Assembly (NCBI RefSeq): GCF_030263935.1
Contig: NZ_CP127162.1
Coordinates: 510,001 to 574,000, forward strand
DNA length: 64,000 bases
Origin: Paenibacillus polygoni
Lineage (GTDB): Bacteria; Bacillota; Bacilli; Paenibacillales; Paenibacillaceae
Direction of reading: 5' to 3'
Every line of letters begins with the position of its first letter. Within the stretch, counting starts at the first letter, position 1. This document shows positions 42,560 through 50,765 of this stretch, piece by piece. The notes under the pieces are model-generated. The model was not told where the DNA came from and did not search any database. It was given only the letters and a program-made list of their open reading frames with translations. The translations under genes were made by a program, and so were the position numbers.

Positions 42560-44887
42560 GTGAGTAATGAAACCAAACAAGTAAGATATGAACTGCTTTT
42601 GGATGGTCTTGACTGTGCGAACTGTGCAATGAAGATTGAAAATGGAGTAAGTAAACTGCAAGGAGTCACGTCTGCAACAGTTAACTTTGCAACATGTAAA
42701 TTGATTCTTACTGCAGAAGATGAGACGAAAGAAGATGTCATCACGGAAGCAAAACGTAAAATTAAACAACTTGATTCGCATATTAAAGTTTCCGTCATAG
42801 GAGCGAGAACCCCTCAAAAAGAGGGCAGAAAAAATGGGCATGTCCATCAGCATCATGCCCATGATCACCACGGACATGATCACCACGGACATGATCACCA
42901 CGGACATGATCACCACGGACATGATCACCACGGACATGATCACAGCCACGGCGAAGCGGACGGGCATGAAGGACATAGTCATGATCATAGTTCAGCCCAA
43001 ATGCGTAAAGTTGCTGTACGGCTTGGTGCAGGAACGATCCTTGCTGTTCTCGCAGCACTGCTGCCGATCGGTGGCTGGGCTGAAGTCTCCTTGTTTGTGC
43101 TTGCTTATCTGCTGATTGGCGGTGATGTGTTATGGCAAGCTGTTCGCAATATTGCAAGAGGCCAGGTATTTGATGAATTTTTCCTGATGTCCATCGCAAC
43201 GTTGGGCGCGTTTGCCATTCGGGAATACCCGGAAGCTGTTGCAGTCATGTTGTTTTATCAGATTGGAGAGATGTTTCAGAGTCTTGCTGTGAACCGTTCA
43301 CGTAAGTCCATTCAGTCATTAATGAACATACGGCCGGACTATGCAAACGTGGAGACAGACCAAGGCACTCATAAAATCTCACCTGAACAAGTTGAAATAG
43401 GGAATATTATTGTTGTGAAGCCCGGAGAGCGGGTACCGCTTGATGGAGTCGTAATATCAGGGACCTCTATGCTTGATACCTCTGCACTGACAGGAGAGTC
43501 TCTTCCTAGAGAAGCAGAGCCGGGCAGTGAGATGCTGAGTGGATTTGTTAATCTAAATGGTGTCTTGAAAATAAAAGTATCCAAAACTTACGGTGAGTCC
43601 ACCGTATCCAAAATTCTGGATCTTGTCCAAAATGCATCAAACAAAAAAGCACCTACGGAAACATTTATTAATAAATTTGCAAGGGTATATACTCCGATTG
43701 TCGTCATTGTAGCCCTGCTGTTAGCCATCATCCCACCGCTTGTGATGAGTGGTGCTGAATTCTCAGATTGGCTGTACCGGGCGCTGATCTTTCTTGTTAT
43801 CTCCTGTCCTTGTGCCCTTGTTGTTTCCATTCCGCTTGGATTTTTTGGAGGCATTGGAGCGGCATCCAAAGCAGGGGTGCTTGTAAAAGGCGGAAATTAC
43901 CTCGAAGCTTTGAGTCAAGTGAAAACAGTCGTATTTGATAAAACGGGAACTCTTACGGAAGGCGTTTTTGAAGTATCCGGGATTTATCCTTCTCGTAAGT
44001 TCCTTGCTTCTGCTGGTTCAGAAGAGGAAGCCAAACAACAGTTATTAGAATATACAGCTTATACAGAACTGCATTCTCATCATCCAATTGCGGCATCTAT
44101 TCGAAAAGCATATCAAGAAGCGCTTCAAGAAGAGCGGGTTACAGATTATGAGGAATTATCAGGTTATGGAATTAGGGCAAGGGTGGATGGTCATATCATC
44201 TTTGCAGGGAATACGAAACTCATGAAACAGCAAGAAGTTGCTTACGAGGAGGCAGCAGCATACGGTACAGTTATTCATGTGGCAGTTGATGGGGCATATG
44301 CAGGGCACCTTGTTATCTCGGACCGAATCAAAGCAGATGCTGCCCGGGCGCTGGATGATCTTCGTTCCCTCTCGATTCATAAGACAGTGATGCTTACTGG
44401 GGACGTTCGATCTGTTGCCGAATCTGTTGCAAAGGAACTTGGAGTAGATGAGGTGCACGCAGAACTGCTTCCGCAGCATAAAGTGGAACAGATGGAGCGG
44501 ATTACTGCTTCGAAAGATGCGAAAGAGAAAGTGATGTTTGTGGGTGACGGCATTAATGATACCCCTGTTCTTGCCCAAGCTGATGTGGGTGTTGCGATGG
44601 GAGGTCTCGGGTCGGATGCGGCGATTGAAGCTGCTGATATTGTCATCATGACGGATGAACCTTCTAAGATTGCAACGGCGATTCGCATTGCGAAACGGAC
44701 CCGCACTATTGTATGGCAAAATATTATCTTTGCACTGGGTGTTAAAGCGGTGTTCCTTATTCTTGGTGCATTCGGCATAGCAACCATGTGGGAAGCTGTC
44801 TTCTCTGATGTGGGTGTGACTGTTCTTGCTGTACTAAACGCTATGCGGATCTTGGGATACAAAGAACCTGCTTCAGCAGTTAAATAG
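42560..44887 (+). CDS. cadA: Cd2+/Zn2+/Co2+-type P1B ATPase (CadA-like) with His-rich linker
   Basis: 775 residues, GTG start. N-terminal HMA domain (about 8-75) with the GLDCANCAMK metal site, then a His/Asp-rich linker (about 92-145) containing five in-frame DHHGH repeats. The ATPase core has TGES (actuator), CPC in ISCPCALVV (about 415-419, the transmembrane metal site), DKTGT with phospho-Asp at 460, and GDGINDTP. The eight-helix P1B topology and CPC place it with the Cd/Zn/Pb exporters, and the His-rich linker favours Zn/Cd. It pumps metal out of the cytoplasm. Its CadC-like repressor is divergent. Confidence 0.92.
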   Translation: MSNETKQVRYELLLDGLDCANCAMKIENGVSKLQGVTSATVNFATCKLILTAEDETKEDVITEAKRKIKQLDSHIKVSVIGARTPQKEGRKNGHVHQHHAHDHHGHDHHGHDHHGHDHHGHDHHGHDHSHGEADGHEGHSHDHSSAQMRKVAVRLGAGTILAVLAALLPIGGWAEVSLFVLAYLLIGGDVLWQAVRNIARGQVFDEFFLMSIATLGAFAIREYPEAVAVMLFYQIGEMFQSLAVNRSRKSIQSLMNIRPDYANVETDQGTHKISPEQVEIGNIIVVKPGERVPLDGVVISGTSMLDTSALTGESLPREAEPGSEMLSGFVNLNGVLKIKVSKTYGESTVSKILDLVQNASNKKAPTETFINKFARVYTPIVVIVALLLAIIPPLVMSGAEFSDWLYRALIFLVISCPCALVVSIPLGFFGGIGAASKAGVLVKGGNYLEALSQVKTVVFDKTGTLTEGVFEVSGIYPSRKFLASAGSEEEAKQQLLEYTAYTELHSHHPIAASIRKAYQEALQEERVTDYEELSGYGIRARVDGHIIFAGNTKLMKQQEVAYEEAAAYGTVIHVAVDGAYAGHLVISDRIKADAARALDDLRSLSIHKTVMLTGDVRSVAESVAKELGVDEVHAELLPQHKVEQMERITASKDAKEKVMFVGDGINDTPVLAQADVGVAMGGLGSDAAIEAADIVIMTDEPSKIATAIRIAKRTRTIVWQNIIFALGVKAVFLILGAFGIATMWEAVFSDVGVTVLAVLNAMRILGYKEPASAVK
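42863..42937 (+). repeat. Five perfect tandem copies of a 15-bp unit inside cadA
   Basis: GATCACCACGGACAT is repeated five times without a mismatch, each adding DHHGH to the metal-binding linker. Identical nucleotide copies imply recent or ongoing expansion; copy number can change without shifting the frame. Confidence 0.95.
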
Positions 44888-44911
44888 CAACCTATTTACA
44901 CTATCAAAACG

Positions 44912-44947
44912 AAGCCTCTTCCTTTTTACTGGAGGAGGCTTTTTTTA
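44912..44947 (+). terminator. Terminator after cadA
   Basis: Stem AAGCCTCTTCC / GGAGGAGGCTT followed by seven T. Confidence 0.88.
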
Positions 44948-45022
44948 GGGTTTGTTTTACGTTTCTCCATTCACTAAATTCCAGTTCCTCCTTAGATTCC
45001 CTAAGACAATTCTTCTTCTAAA

Positions 45023-45036
45023 CCTATGTACATAGG
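45023..45036. promoter_or_regulatory. 14-bp perfect palindrome upstream of the aldehyde dehydrogenase gene
   Basis: CCTATGTACATAGG is fully self-complementary and lies in the promoter region of the aldehyde dehydrogenase gene, upstream of the inserted small element. Possible operator; the binding protein is unknown. Confidence 0.45.
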
Positions 45037-45093
45037 CGAAAAATGTTAGCAATTATTGTTTTAATTACTGTCAGCGGGATATTACTTTATAAG

Positions 45094-45177
45094 GAATCAA
45101 TTTCATATAATCTTTAGTTGCTTTAATCGAGAGGATATAGATCAAAGTGATTCTATTTTGAGTTATGAAATTGATTC
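45094..45177 (-). mobile_element. MITE-like element, copy 1 (84 bp)
   Basis: Bounded by 14-bp perfect terminal inverted repeats GAATCAATTTCATA / TATGAAATTGATTC and by direct 3-bp duplications AAG (45091-45093 and 45178-45180). Its reverse complement aligns with copy 2 (46678-46795) end to end apart from a ~34-bp gap; shared interior stretches include TTTGATCTATAT and TAAAGCAAC. It has no coding capacity, so any movement would need a transposase supplied elsewhere. It lies between the palindrome and the ribosome site of the aldehyde dehydrogenase gene. Confidence 0.8.
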
Positions 45178-45251
45178 AAGAGGATAACAATTAGATCAGT
45201 TCTTATTTTCATAGATCATTTTTAACTACTAATTCGAATGGAGGTCCTAAA

Positions 45252-46679
45252 ATGTTACTACAGCATTTATATATTAACGGACAATGGAGAGAAGCAAAAT
45301 CCTATACGACACTGCTTTCTCCTTACAGTGAAGAAACCATCGCACAAGTTGCTATTGCATCAGAACAAGATGTAGAAGATGCTGTTGAAGGAGCAGCGGA
45401 AGCTTTTAAAGTGATGCGCAAGATGCCTGCACACGAGCGTTCTTGCATTCTTGCAAAAGTTGCAGAGCTTTTAGAAGAGCGGAAAGACGAAGCTGCAGAG
45501 CAGATCGCTAAAGAGGCTGCAAAACCTCTCAAGGCAGCAAAGGCTGAGGTGGATCGGACGATCGAAACGTACCGTTTTGCAGCAGAGGAAGCCAAACGAA
45601 TTCAGGGCGAGACGATTCCTATGGATGCGGCAGCTGGCGGAGAGGGAAGAATTGCTTACACGGTAAAAGAACCTGTCGGTGTGGTCGGAGCGATCACGCC
45701 ATTTAATTTTCCGATGAATCTGGTTGCACATAAGCTTGGACCTGCCATCGCAGCTGGGAATACAATCGTGTTAAAACCTGCGGGACAGACGCCTTTGTCT
45801 GCCTATCTTATCGCGGAGTTATTTGAAAAAGCAGGTTTGCCCAAAGGTGCTCTTCAGGTGATAAGCGGGAATGGGAAAATGATCGGGGATAAGCTGGTTA
45901 CTGACTCGCGTGTGAAGCATATTACATTCACAGGGAGTCCGAAAGTCGGAACGGGAATTCGAGAGAAAGCAGGCTTAAAAGGGGTGACACTTGAACTTGG
46001 CTCGAATGCTGCGGTCATTATCGATAAAGAACCAGGAGATTTAGAAGCCATTGCAGAGCGGGTGACAGCCGGTGCTTATTCTTACCAAGGCCAGGTATGT
46101 ATCTCCGTGCAGCGAGTTTATGTTCATGAAGAGATTGCCGAATCCTTCACCAAGCTTCTAACTGAGAAAGTCTCTAAGCTGCGTACAGGTGATCCTTCGG
46201 ACCCGAATACGGATGTATCGGCGCTCATTACAGAGGAGGATACACAGCGAGTAAGGGACTGGATTCAGGAAGCGAAGGCAGAGGGAGCGAAAGTAGTGAT
46301 TGGCGGAGAGATGGAAGGCCGAGTGCTTAAACCAACCATCTTAACCCATGTGCCACTTTCTGCAAAAGTCTCCTGTCAGGAGGTATTTGGACCGGTCGTT
46401 GTAGTTCATAGCGTGAACTCGGTCACGGAAGCGATCCAGCTGGTAAACGATTCCATGTATGGACTTCAAGCGGGTATCTTCACACAAAACATCAATGATG
46501 CGATGAAAGCAGCAGATACACTTGAGGTGGGCGGCGTGATGATTAATGATATTCCTACTTTTCGCGTAGACCATATGCCTTACGGGGGTGTGAAACAAAG
46601 TGGATTTGGCAGAGAAGGCATCAAATATGCGCTGGATGCAATGACGGAACTTAAGCTTGTGGTCATTAACCGTAATTGA
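45252..46679 (+). CDS. NAD(P)-dependent aldehyde dehydrogenase
   Basis: 475 residues, full length for the superfamily. NAD(P)-binding region ITPFNFPMNLVAHKLGPAIA and FTGSPKVG; catalytic Glu in LELGSNAAVI (about 249) and catalytic Cys in GQVCISVQR at 283. The sequence is closest in feel to succinate-semialdehyde/lactaldehyde-type or phosphorylating-bypass dehydrogenases; the exact substrate cannot be named. GGAGG precedes the ATG. Small inverted-repeat elements flank the gene on both sides, and its stop codon is formed partly from the first two bases (GA) of the downstream element. Confidence 0.92.
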   Translation: MLLQHLYINGQWREAKSYTTLLSPYSEETIAQVAIASEQDVEDAVEGAAEAFKVMRKMPAHERSCILAKVAELLEERKDEAAEQIAKEAAKPLKAAKAEVDRTIETYRFAAEEAKRIQGETIPMDAAAGGEGRIAYTVKEPVGVVGAITPFNFPMNLVAHKLGPAIAAGNTIVLKPAGQTPLSAYLIAELFEKAGLPKGALQVISGNGKMIGDKLVTDSRVKHITFTGSPKVGTGIREKAGLKGVTLELGSNAAVIIDKEPGDLEAIAERVTAGAYSYQGQVCISVQRVYVHEEIAESFTKLLTEKVSKLRTGDPSDPNTDVSALITEEDTQRVRDWIQEAKAEGAKVVIGGEMEGRVLKPTILTHVPLSAKVSCQEVFGPVVVVHSVNSVTEAIQLVNDSMYGLQAGIFTQNINDAMKAADTLEVGGVMINDIPTFRVDHMPYGGVKQSGFGREGIKYALDAMTELKLVVINRN

Positions 46680-46795
46680 ATCAATTTCATAACTCATTAA
46701 AACGATAAGTTTGTAACTATATATAGACAAATAGAACCATTTTGATCTATATATACTCCTGACTAAAGCAACGAAAGGTATTATGAAATTGATTC
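46678..46795 (+). mobile_element. MITE-like element, copy 2 (118 bp), inserted at the aldehyde dehydrogenase stop codon
   Basis: Terminal inverted repeats GAATCAATTTCATAA / TTATGAAATTGATTC, with ATT target duplications at 46675-46677 and 46796-46798. Removing the element and one ATT restores AAT-TAG, an in-frame stop at exactly the same codon, followed immediately by the terminator. Opposite orientation to copy 1 and about 34 bp longer in the interior. No coding capacity. Confidence 0.82.
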
Positions 46796-46798
46796 ATT

Positions 46799-46824
46799 AG
46801 AACATTGTTTCATGTTCTTTTTTC
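46799..46824 (+). terminator. Original terminator of the aldehyde dehydrogenase gene
   Basis: Stem AGAACAT / ATGTTCT with a 5-nt loop and a T run. It is now displaced 118 bp from the stop codon by the inserted element. Confidence 0.75.
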
Positions 46825-46837
46825 TTATAACTAGGTT

Positions 46838-46853
46838 CATTCTGAACAGAATG
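46838..46853. promoter_or_regulatory. Dyad upstream of the MerR-type gene
   Basis: CATTCTG-AA-CAGAATG, perfect 7-bp arms, between the terminator and the MerR-TipAS gene. It has the size of a MerR operator; a TAAAAT at 46873 may be the -10. Autoregulation is inferred. Confidence 0.5.
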
Positions 46854-46975
46854 GGTAACTAACCATATATAGTAAAATGAGAAGCTTAGACGTTCAAATG
46901 TACTTAATCCTATAGAACATGACCCACAGTAAGCAATCATTCAAATTAAAAAACAGCAGGAAGGGGGTGTGAGCG

Positions 46976-47719
46976 TTGCAGTATACATTAGATGATCTTT
47001 CCTCTTTTACAGGAGTGGATCAAGAGACATTAACTTCCTACGAGGAAGAAGGTTTACTTGAATCACACGGTGACGTAGATCATGCACCGAAGTATGGATA
47101 TGATAGCTTGCTTGCACTTCAGCAGATTATGTTATACCGGGAACGATCTTTATCAGTCAATCAAATTAAAGAACGAATGCAATCGGAACCGAAGGAACTG
47201 CTGGGCAGACTGCACGATCATCGGCTGCATTTACTCAGAGAATCTTCTCGAATTCATACGTTAATCCAGTCCGTAGATGAAACGATTGAGTCGCTAGAAC
47301 TCCATAAAGAGATCGAACCAGATCATCTATTTAGAGGTTTCAGCGAGGAGGAACGAAGCGAAAAGAAGGGACCAAGCCTCTCCCCAAGCGAAATCGAGAT
47401 GGAGTTAAGTAACTCTACTACTCGGGTGCAGGAAGAATATTTATCATCCCAGGAGACGCTGGATATGATTAATGAACAGCTTCAACAAGCGATGGAGAGG
47501 GGACTCACTCCTGCAAGTGAGGAAGTACAAAGAACGGTACGAATGCACTTAGATTGGGTTAAACAATTTTATACGCCGACAGCAACGATATATAAAGGCC
47601 TGGCAGATCTTTACGTGGATAAGATACAGTATAGGGAGATATATAATCGTTACCATCCGGGGATGGCAGAGTATATGCGTGACAGTATGCTCGTGCTGGC
47701 GGATCGGGAACTGAAGTGA
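46976..47719 (+). CDS. MerR family regulator with TipAS-like ligand domain
   Basis: 247 residues, TTG start after GGAAGGGGGTG. N-terminal MerR helix-turn-helix (about 1-70; SSFTGVDQETLTSYEEEGLL, less canonical than usual), a long dimerisation coiled coil (about 75-125), and a C-terminal TipAS-type helical domain (about 135-245; LDWVKQFYTPTATIYKGLADLYV), which in TipA binds thiopeptide antibiotics. It may sense a hydrophobic drug. No target gene is adjacent. Confidence 0.88.
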   Translation: MQYTLDDLSSFTGVDQETLTSYEEEGLLESHGDVDHAPKYGYDSLLALQQIMLYRERSLSVNQIKERMQSEPKELLGRLHDHRLHLLRESSRIHTLIQSVDETIESLELHKEIEPDHLFRGFSEEERSEKKGPSLSPSEIEMELSNSTTRVQEEYLSSQETLDMINEQLQQAMERGLTPASEEVQRTVRMHLDWVKQFYTPTATIYKGLADLYVDKIQYREIYNRYHPGMAEYMRDSMLVLADRELK

Positions 47720-47734
47720 GTGTAATCCTATAAA

Positions 47735-47776
47735 AAACAGGCACCTTGAGAGAATTCTCGAGGTGTCTGTTTTTTA
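47735..47776. terminator. Bidirectional terminator
   Basis: Stem AAACAGGCACCTTGAGA / TCTCGAGGTGTCTGTTT with A and T runs on either side, between convergent MerR and fRMsr genes. Its first arm resembles that of the terminator at 62093. Confidence 0.85.
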
Positions 47777-47790
47777 ATGCTTTATTTATA

Positions 47791-48273
47791 TTATAGCTGT
47801 GCTGATAAAATTTCCACGAATTGTTCCAAAAATTCCTGATCTACTTGGTCAAAACGGGATAAATGGGGGCTGTCTATATCCAGTACACCGAACAGTTCTC
47901 CATTTTTCACAATAGGAACGACAATTTCACTTTTGGTTGCTTCATCACAAGCAATATGTCCGGGGAATTCATTCACGTTCTCCACACGTATCGTGCGGCG
48001 CTGCTCAGCGGATGTTCCGCATACGCCTCTTCCTATACCAATTCGAATACAAGCGGGAAGACCTTGGAAAGGTCCCAAGACGAGTTCCTTACCATCATAA
48101 ATATAAAATCCAACCCAGTTGATATCGGTTAAAAATACATTGAGCAAAGCAGAAGCGTTTGCCATATTGGCTATTGCATTCGGTTCATCATAGATTAAGC
48201 CTTTTAATTGACTGAGCACGGTATGGTATTGTTCCTCACGTGTTCCTTCGTAGGCAGTAGTTTGAAATGACAT
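47791..48273 (-). CDS. Free methionine-(R)-sulfoxide reductase, GAF type (YtsP/MsrC-like)
   Basis: 160 residues forming one GAF domain. The fRMsr cysteines are present in GRGVCGTSAEQ (about 84) and HIACDEATKSEIVVPI (about 118), with the FPGHIACD segment typical of the family, so it should reduce free Met-R-SO through a Cys disulfide relay with thioredoxin. GGGG precedes the ATG at a suitable distance. Monocistronic. Cytosolic oxidative damage repair. Confidence 0.9.
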   Translation of the reverse strand: MSFQTTAYEGTREEQYHTVLSQLKGLIYDEPNAIANMANASALLNVFLTDINWVGFYIYDGKELVLGPFQGLPACIRIGIGRGVCGTSAEQRRTIRVENVNEFPGHIACDEATKSEIVVPIVKNGELFGVLDIDSPHLSRFDQVDQEFLEQFVEILSAQL

Positions 48274-48481
48274 GTGTAGTCCCCTTCCAGATAGTCGCTA
48301 GTATTATGTTTCACCTGTGGATATGAACAAAAAATCATTAATATATCTAATTAATTGTATGTGATTGATCTCACGTAAGCAAGGGTAATGATGAAGTAAA
48401 CGAAGGAAGTTTTCTAACGAGTACAATGGAATATCATTTTATGATGACAAGCTATTTTAATCAAAAGAGAGGAGTTATGAT

Positions 48482-48766
48482 ATGCTAGCAGATACACAAA
48501 ATTTATTTATCCGAATTCACATGCTTCACATGGCTCAAAGTGAAGATTTAACGGTAACTGGCGTACTCACTAAGCTTGAAACACAAGGTTACAGAGTAGG
48601 TGAGCGTGAAGTGAAACAAGAGCTGGAGAGACTTACCCAAGAAAATTTTCTGACTTCTCACGATGATAAATTTAGTATCACAGGAGCAGGAATTGCAGAA
48701 TTTAAAGAAGTTCGTACCCTGCTTGGATCGGTTGCGGCAGAGGTTGTAGAAACAGAAACTGTCTAA
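48482..48766 (+). CDS. Small winged-helix-like hypothetical protein
   Basis: 94 residues with no signal or membrane segment. Predicted helix-helix-strand pattern (TVTGVLTKLETQGYRVGEREVKQELERLTQENFLTS) looks like a winged helix, but I recognise no named family. GAGAGGAG precedes the ATG. Flanked by terminators, so it is transcribed alone. Confidence 0.72.
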   Translation: MLADTQNLFIRIHMLHMAQSEDLTVTGVLTKLETQGYRVGEREVKQELERLTQENFLTSHDDKFSITGAGIAEFKEVRTLLGSVAAEVVETETV

Positions 48767-48791
48767 TTCGTTCCCATCCATCACTTGATAC

Positions 48792-48850
48792 GAAAAAGAA
48801 AAAGCACGTGCACCTCTATTAGTCATAGGGGATCACGCGCTTTTTCTTTT
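48792..48850. terminator. Bidirectional terminator
   Basis: AAAAAGAAAAAGCACGTG / CACGCGCTTTTTCTTTTT stem with A and T runs on both sides, between convergent genes. Confidence 0.82.
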
Positions 48851-48889
48851 TTTGCCTAATGAATTAAATAGGACGATACAAAGGACTTA

Positions 48890-49900
48890 CTATGCTTCGA
48901 GTGGAGTAAGAGAATCTACTCCCTTGGCTGATTCGGAAGAAAAAGCGGGATGAACTTCATGGGTTGCATCTTTACATACGAAATTTTCTTCTCTGTATAA
49001 AATCTCATTAACAAAATCCATAACTTCCGTACGGTATAAGGACGGATTGGTCATATAAGCATTCGCATGCTCTGCTTTTTCCACTAATAATAAACGTTTG
49101 AATCCAATTTTACGGGAGAATAAATCCTCGCTCATATAGGTAGGAACAAATCGATCCTCTATGCCGTGAACAAACATGACAGGGAGCTCGCTTTCTTCTA
49201 CTGCGCGCAGCGGCGATACCTGTTCTATTCGAAAACCGGCTCTTTTTAGTACACGTCGATGCATGATCGTATAAAACCAGGGGAAAACTTGAAGTTTGAC
49301 TCGTCTAATCTGGTATTTCATAAGTTCAGTCAAATCAGAGTAAGGACAATCGGCAATCACAAATTTCACGCAAGGGTCTGCAATGGATAGATACTCGAGG
49401 ACCGTACCGCCGCCTAAAGATTGCCCGTGCAGACCGATAAGGCAGTCCTGACCAACGCGTTCGCGTAAAAGATCCACCCAAGCTGCGACATCATACTTCT
49501 CTTTGTATCCAAACGTTGTATAGATGCCTTCACTTTTTCCATGTCTCCGCTGATCAACGAGCAGTAGATTAAACCCGAGCTCGGAGAACATCGTAATGTA
49601 CTGCGTTGATATAGAGTGAGATGCGGTGTAACCGTGTACTATAATAATCCAGCGATGGGAAGAAGGGTTGGGTTCAACGATGACGCCATGGAGCTTAAGA
49701 CCATCTTGGCTTTTAATCCATACATCTTCTTTAGCCAGTTCATTATAGGCTGATCGGTGATAGACACCTGCCTTTTCAAGCATGGAGAACAAATAATCTT
49801 CACTCCGTACCTTCATACGCATCATTTTTCTAAAAGTATACGTAAGAAGTCCTTCCACTAAGAGTAAGAAGGAAAGCAAAATGAAAGCAATTTGATACAT
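48890..49900 (-). CDS. Membrane-anchored alpha/beta hydrolase (YqkD-like)
   Basis: 336 residues. An N-terminal helix (about 3-25) anchors an alpha/beta hydrolase domain (about 60-310). The nucleophile elbow is GLHGQSLGGG (Ser about 164), the acid is in VHGIEDRFVP, and the catalytic His is in VEKAEHANAYM. AAGGAGG precedes the ATG. B. subtilis YqkD has the same plan; its substrate is unknown. It faces away from a GNAT gene and converges on the small winged-helix gene. Confidence 0.9.
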   Translation of the reverse strand: MYQIAFILLSFLLLVEGLLTYTFRKMMRMKVRSEDYLFSMLEKAGVYHRSAYNELAKEDVWIKSQDGLKLHGVIVEPNPSSHRWIIIVHGYTASHSISTQYITMFSELGFNLLLVDQRRHGKSEGIYTTFGYKEKYDVAAWVDLLRERVGQDCLIGLHGQSLGGGTVLEYLSIADPCVKFVIADCPYSDLTELMKYQIRRVKLQVFPWFYTIMHRRVLKRAGFRIEQVSPLRAVEESELPVMFVHGIEDRFVPTYMSEDLFSRKIGFKRLLLVEKAEHANAYMTNPSLYRTEVMDFVNEILYREENFVCKDATHEVHPAFSSESAKGVDSLTPLEA

Positions 49901-50067
49901 CGTGGGTCGTTCCTCCTTCCATGGATACTGACCGTAGTATACCCCTTGATTTATGTCTGATATCCCCGTACCTATGATTATCCACTTGTCTTCTTTTTCT
50001 TCCTGTGATTAGATGACTAGAGCAACAAGCTGTTTTACTGCAGAAAGGATAAATAGGAGGAATTAAC

Positions 50068-50637
50068 ATGTATAGATGCTCAGGTCACCTCCCTGAATTA
50101 CATACAGAACGATTGTGGCTGAGAAAGCTGCGGAAGCAGGATAGCGCAGCGATTTTCCAGGTATGGTCTGATCCAGCCGTCACAAAATATATGAATATTG
50201 AGTCCATGCACAGCAAAGAGGATGCGGAGGAAATGATTGAACTCCTCGATGGGTGCTCGCAAAATGAAGAGGGTTTTCGATTCGCAATTATTGAAAAAAG
50301 CAGTGGTAAAATTATTGGCAGCTGTGGATTTAACAATTGGCAGCTTGAAGGTGCGTTTCGCGGTGAGATTGGATATGAACTGGCTTCTTCGCACTGGCGG
50401 CAAGGACTCATGACAGAAGCGGTAACCAAATTGCTGGATTTCGGTTTTACTACCATGGAATTAAACCGTATAGAGGCTTTAGTTGATCCGCGAAACGATG
50501 CTTCTGCCAAGCTGCTATCATCCCTGTCATTTACTTGTGAAGGGATTCTTCGGCAGCTGCAATATACATCTACAGGTTATAAGGATATGCAGATGCACTC
50601 CCTTTTGTTTGAAGAATGGAAGTATTTGAGAAAATAA
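50068..50637 (+). CDS. GNAT family N-acetyltransferase (RimJ/RimL type)
   Basis: 189 residues, Acetyltransf_3 type: LHTERLWLRKLRKQDSAAIF at the N-terminus, acetyl-CoA site near ELASSHWRQGLMTEAV, and the FGFTTMELNRIEALVDPRNDAS segment. Similar in class to the GNAT at 26251 but clearly different in sequence. AGGAGG precedes the ATG. Substrate unknown. Confidence 0.9.
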   Translation: MYRCSGHLPELHTERLWLRKLRKQDSAAIFQVWSDPAVTKYMNIESMHSKEDAEEMIELLDGCSQNEEGFRFAIIEKSSGKIIGSCGFNNWQLEGAFRGEIGYELASSHWRQGLMTEAVTKLLDFGFTTMELNRIEALVDPRNDASAKLLSSLSFTCEGILRQLQYTSTGYKDMQMHSLLFEEWKYLRK

Positions 50638-50765
50638 ACTTGAAAAACACTTCAAATCATTTCCTGTGAATAAAATAAGCTGCTTTCTTCCCTGGGGAGT
50701 AAGGGAATGGTAATATGGAATAGGTTTGCGTGAAAGCAAACAAAGGAAAGAAGGTATTAATTTTT

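Noticed and set aside
45094..46795. Composite transposon or IS carrying the aldehyde dehydrogenase gene
   Set aside because: Each small element has its own 3-bp duplication and the two duplications differ (AAG, ATT), so they inserted independently and not as one unit.
45094..46795. Four binding sites of a transcription factor
   Set aside because: The similarity extends through the interior of both segments, and target duplications are present, which fits mobile elements better than isolated binding sites.
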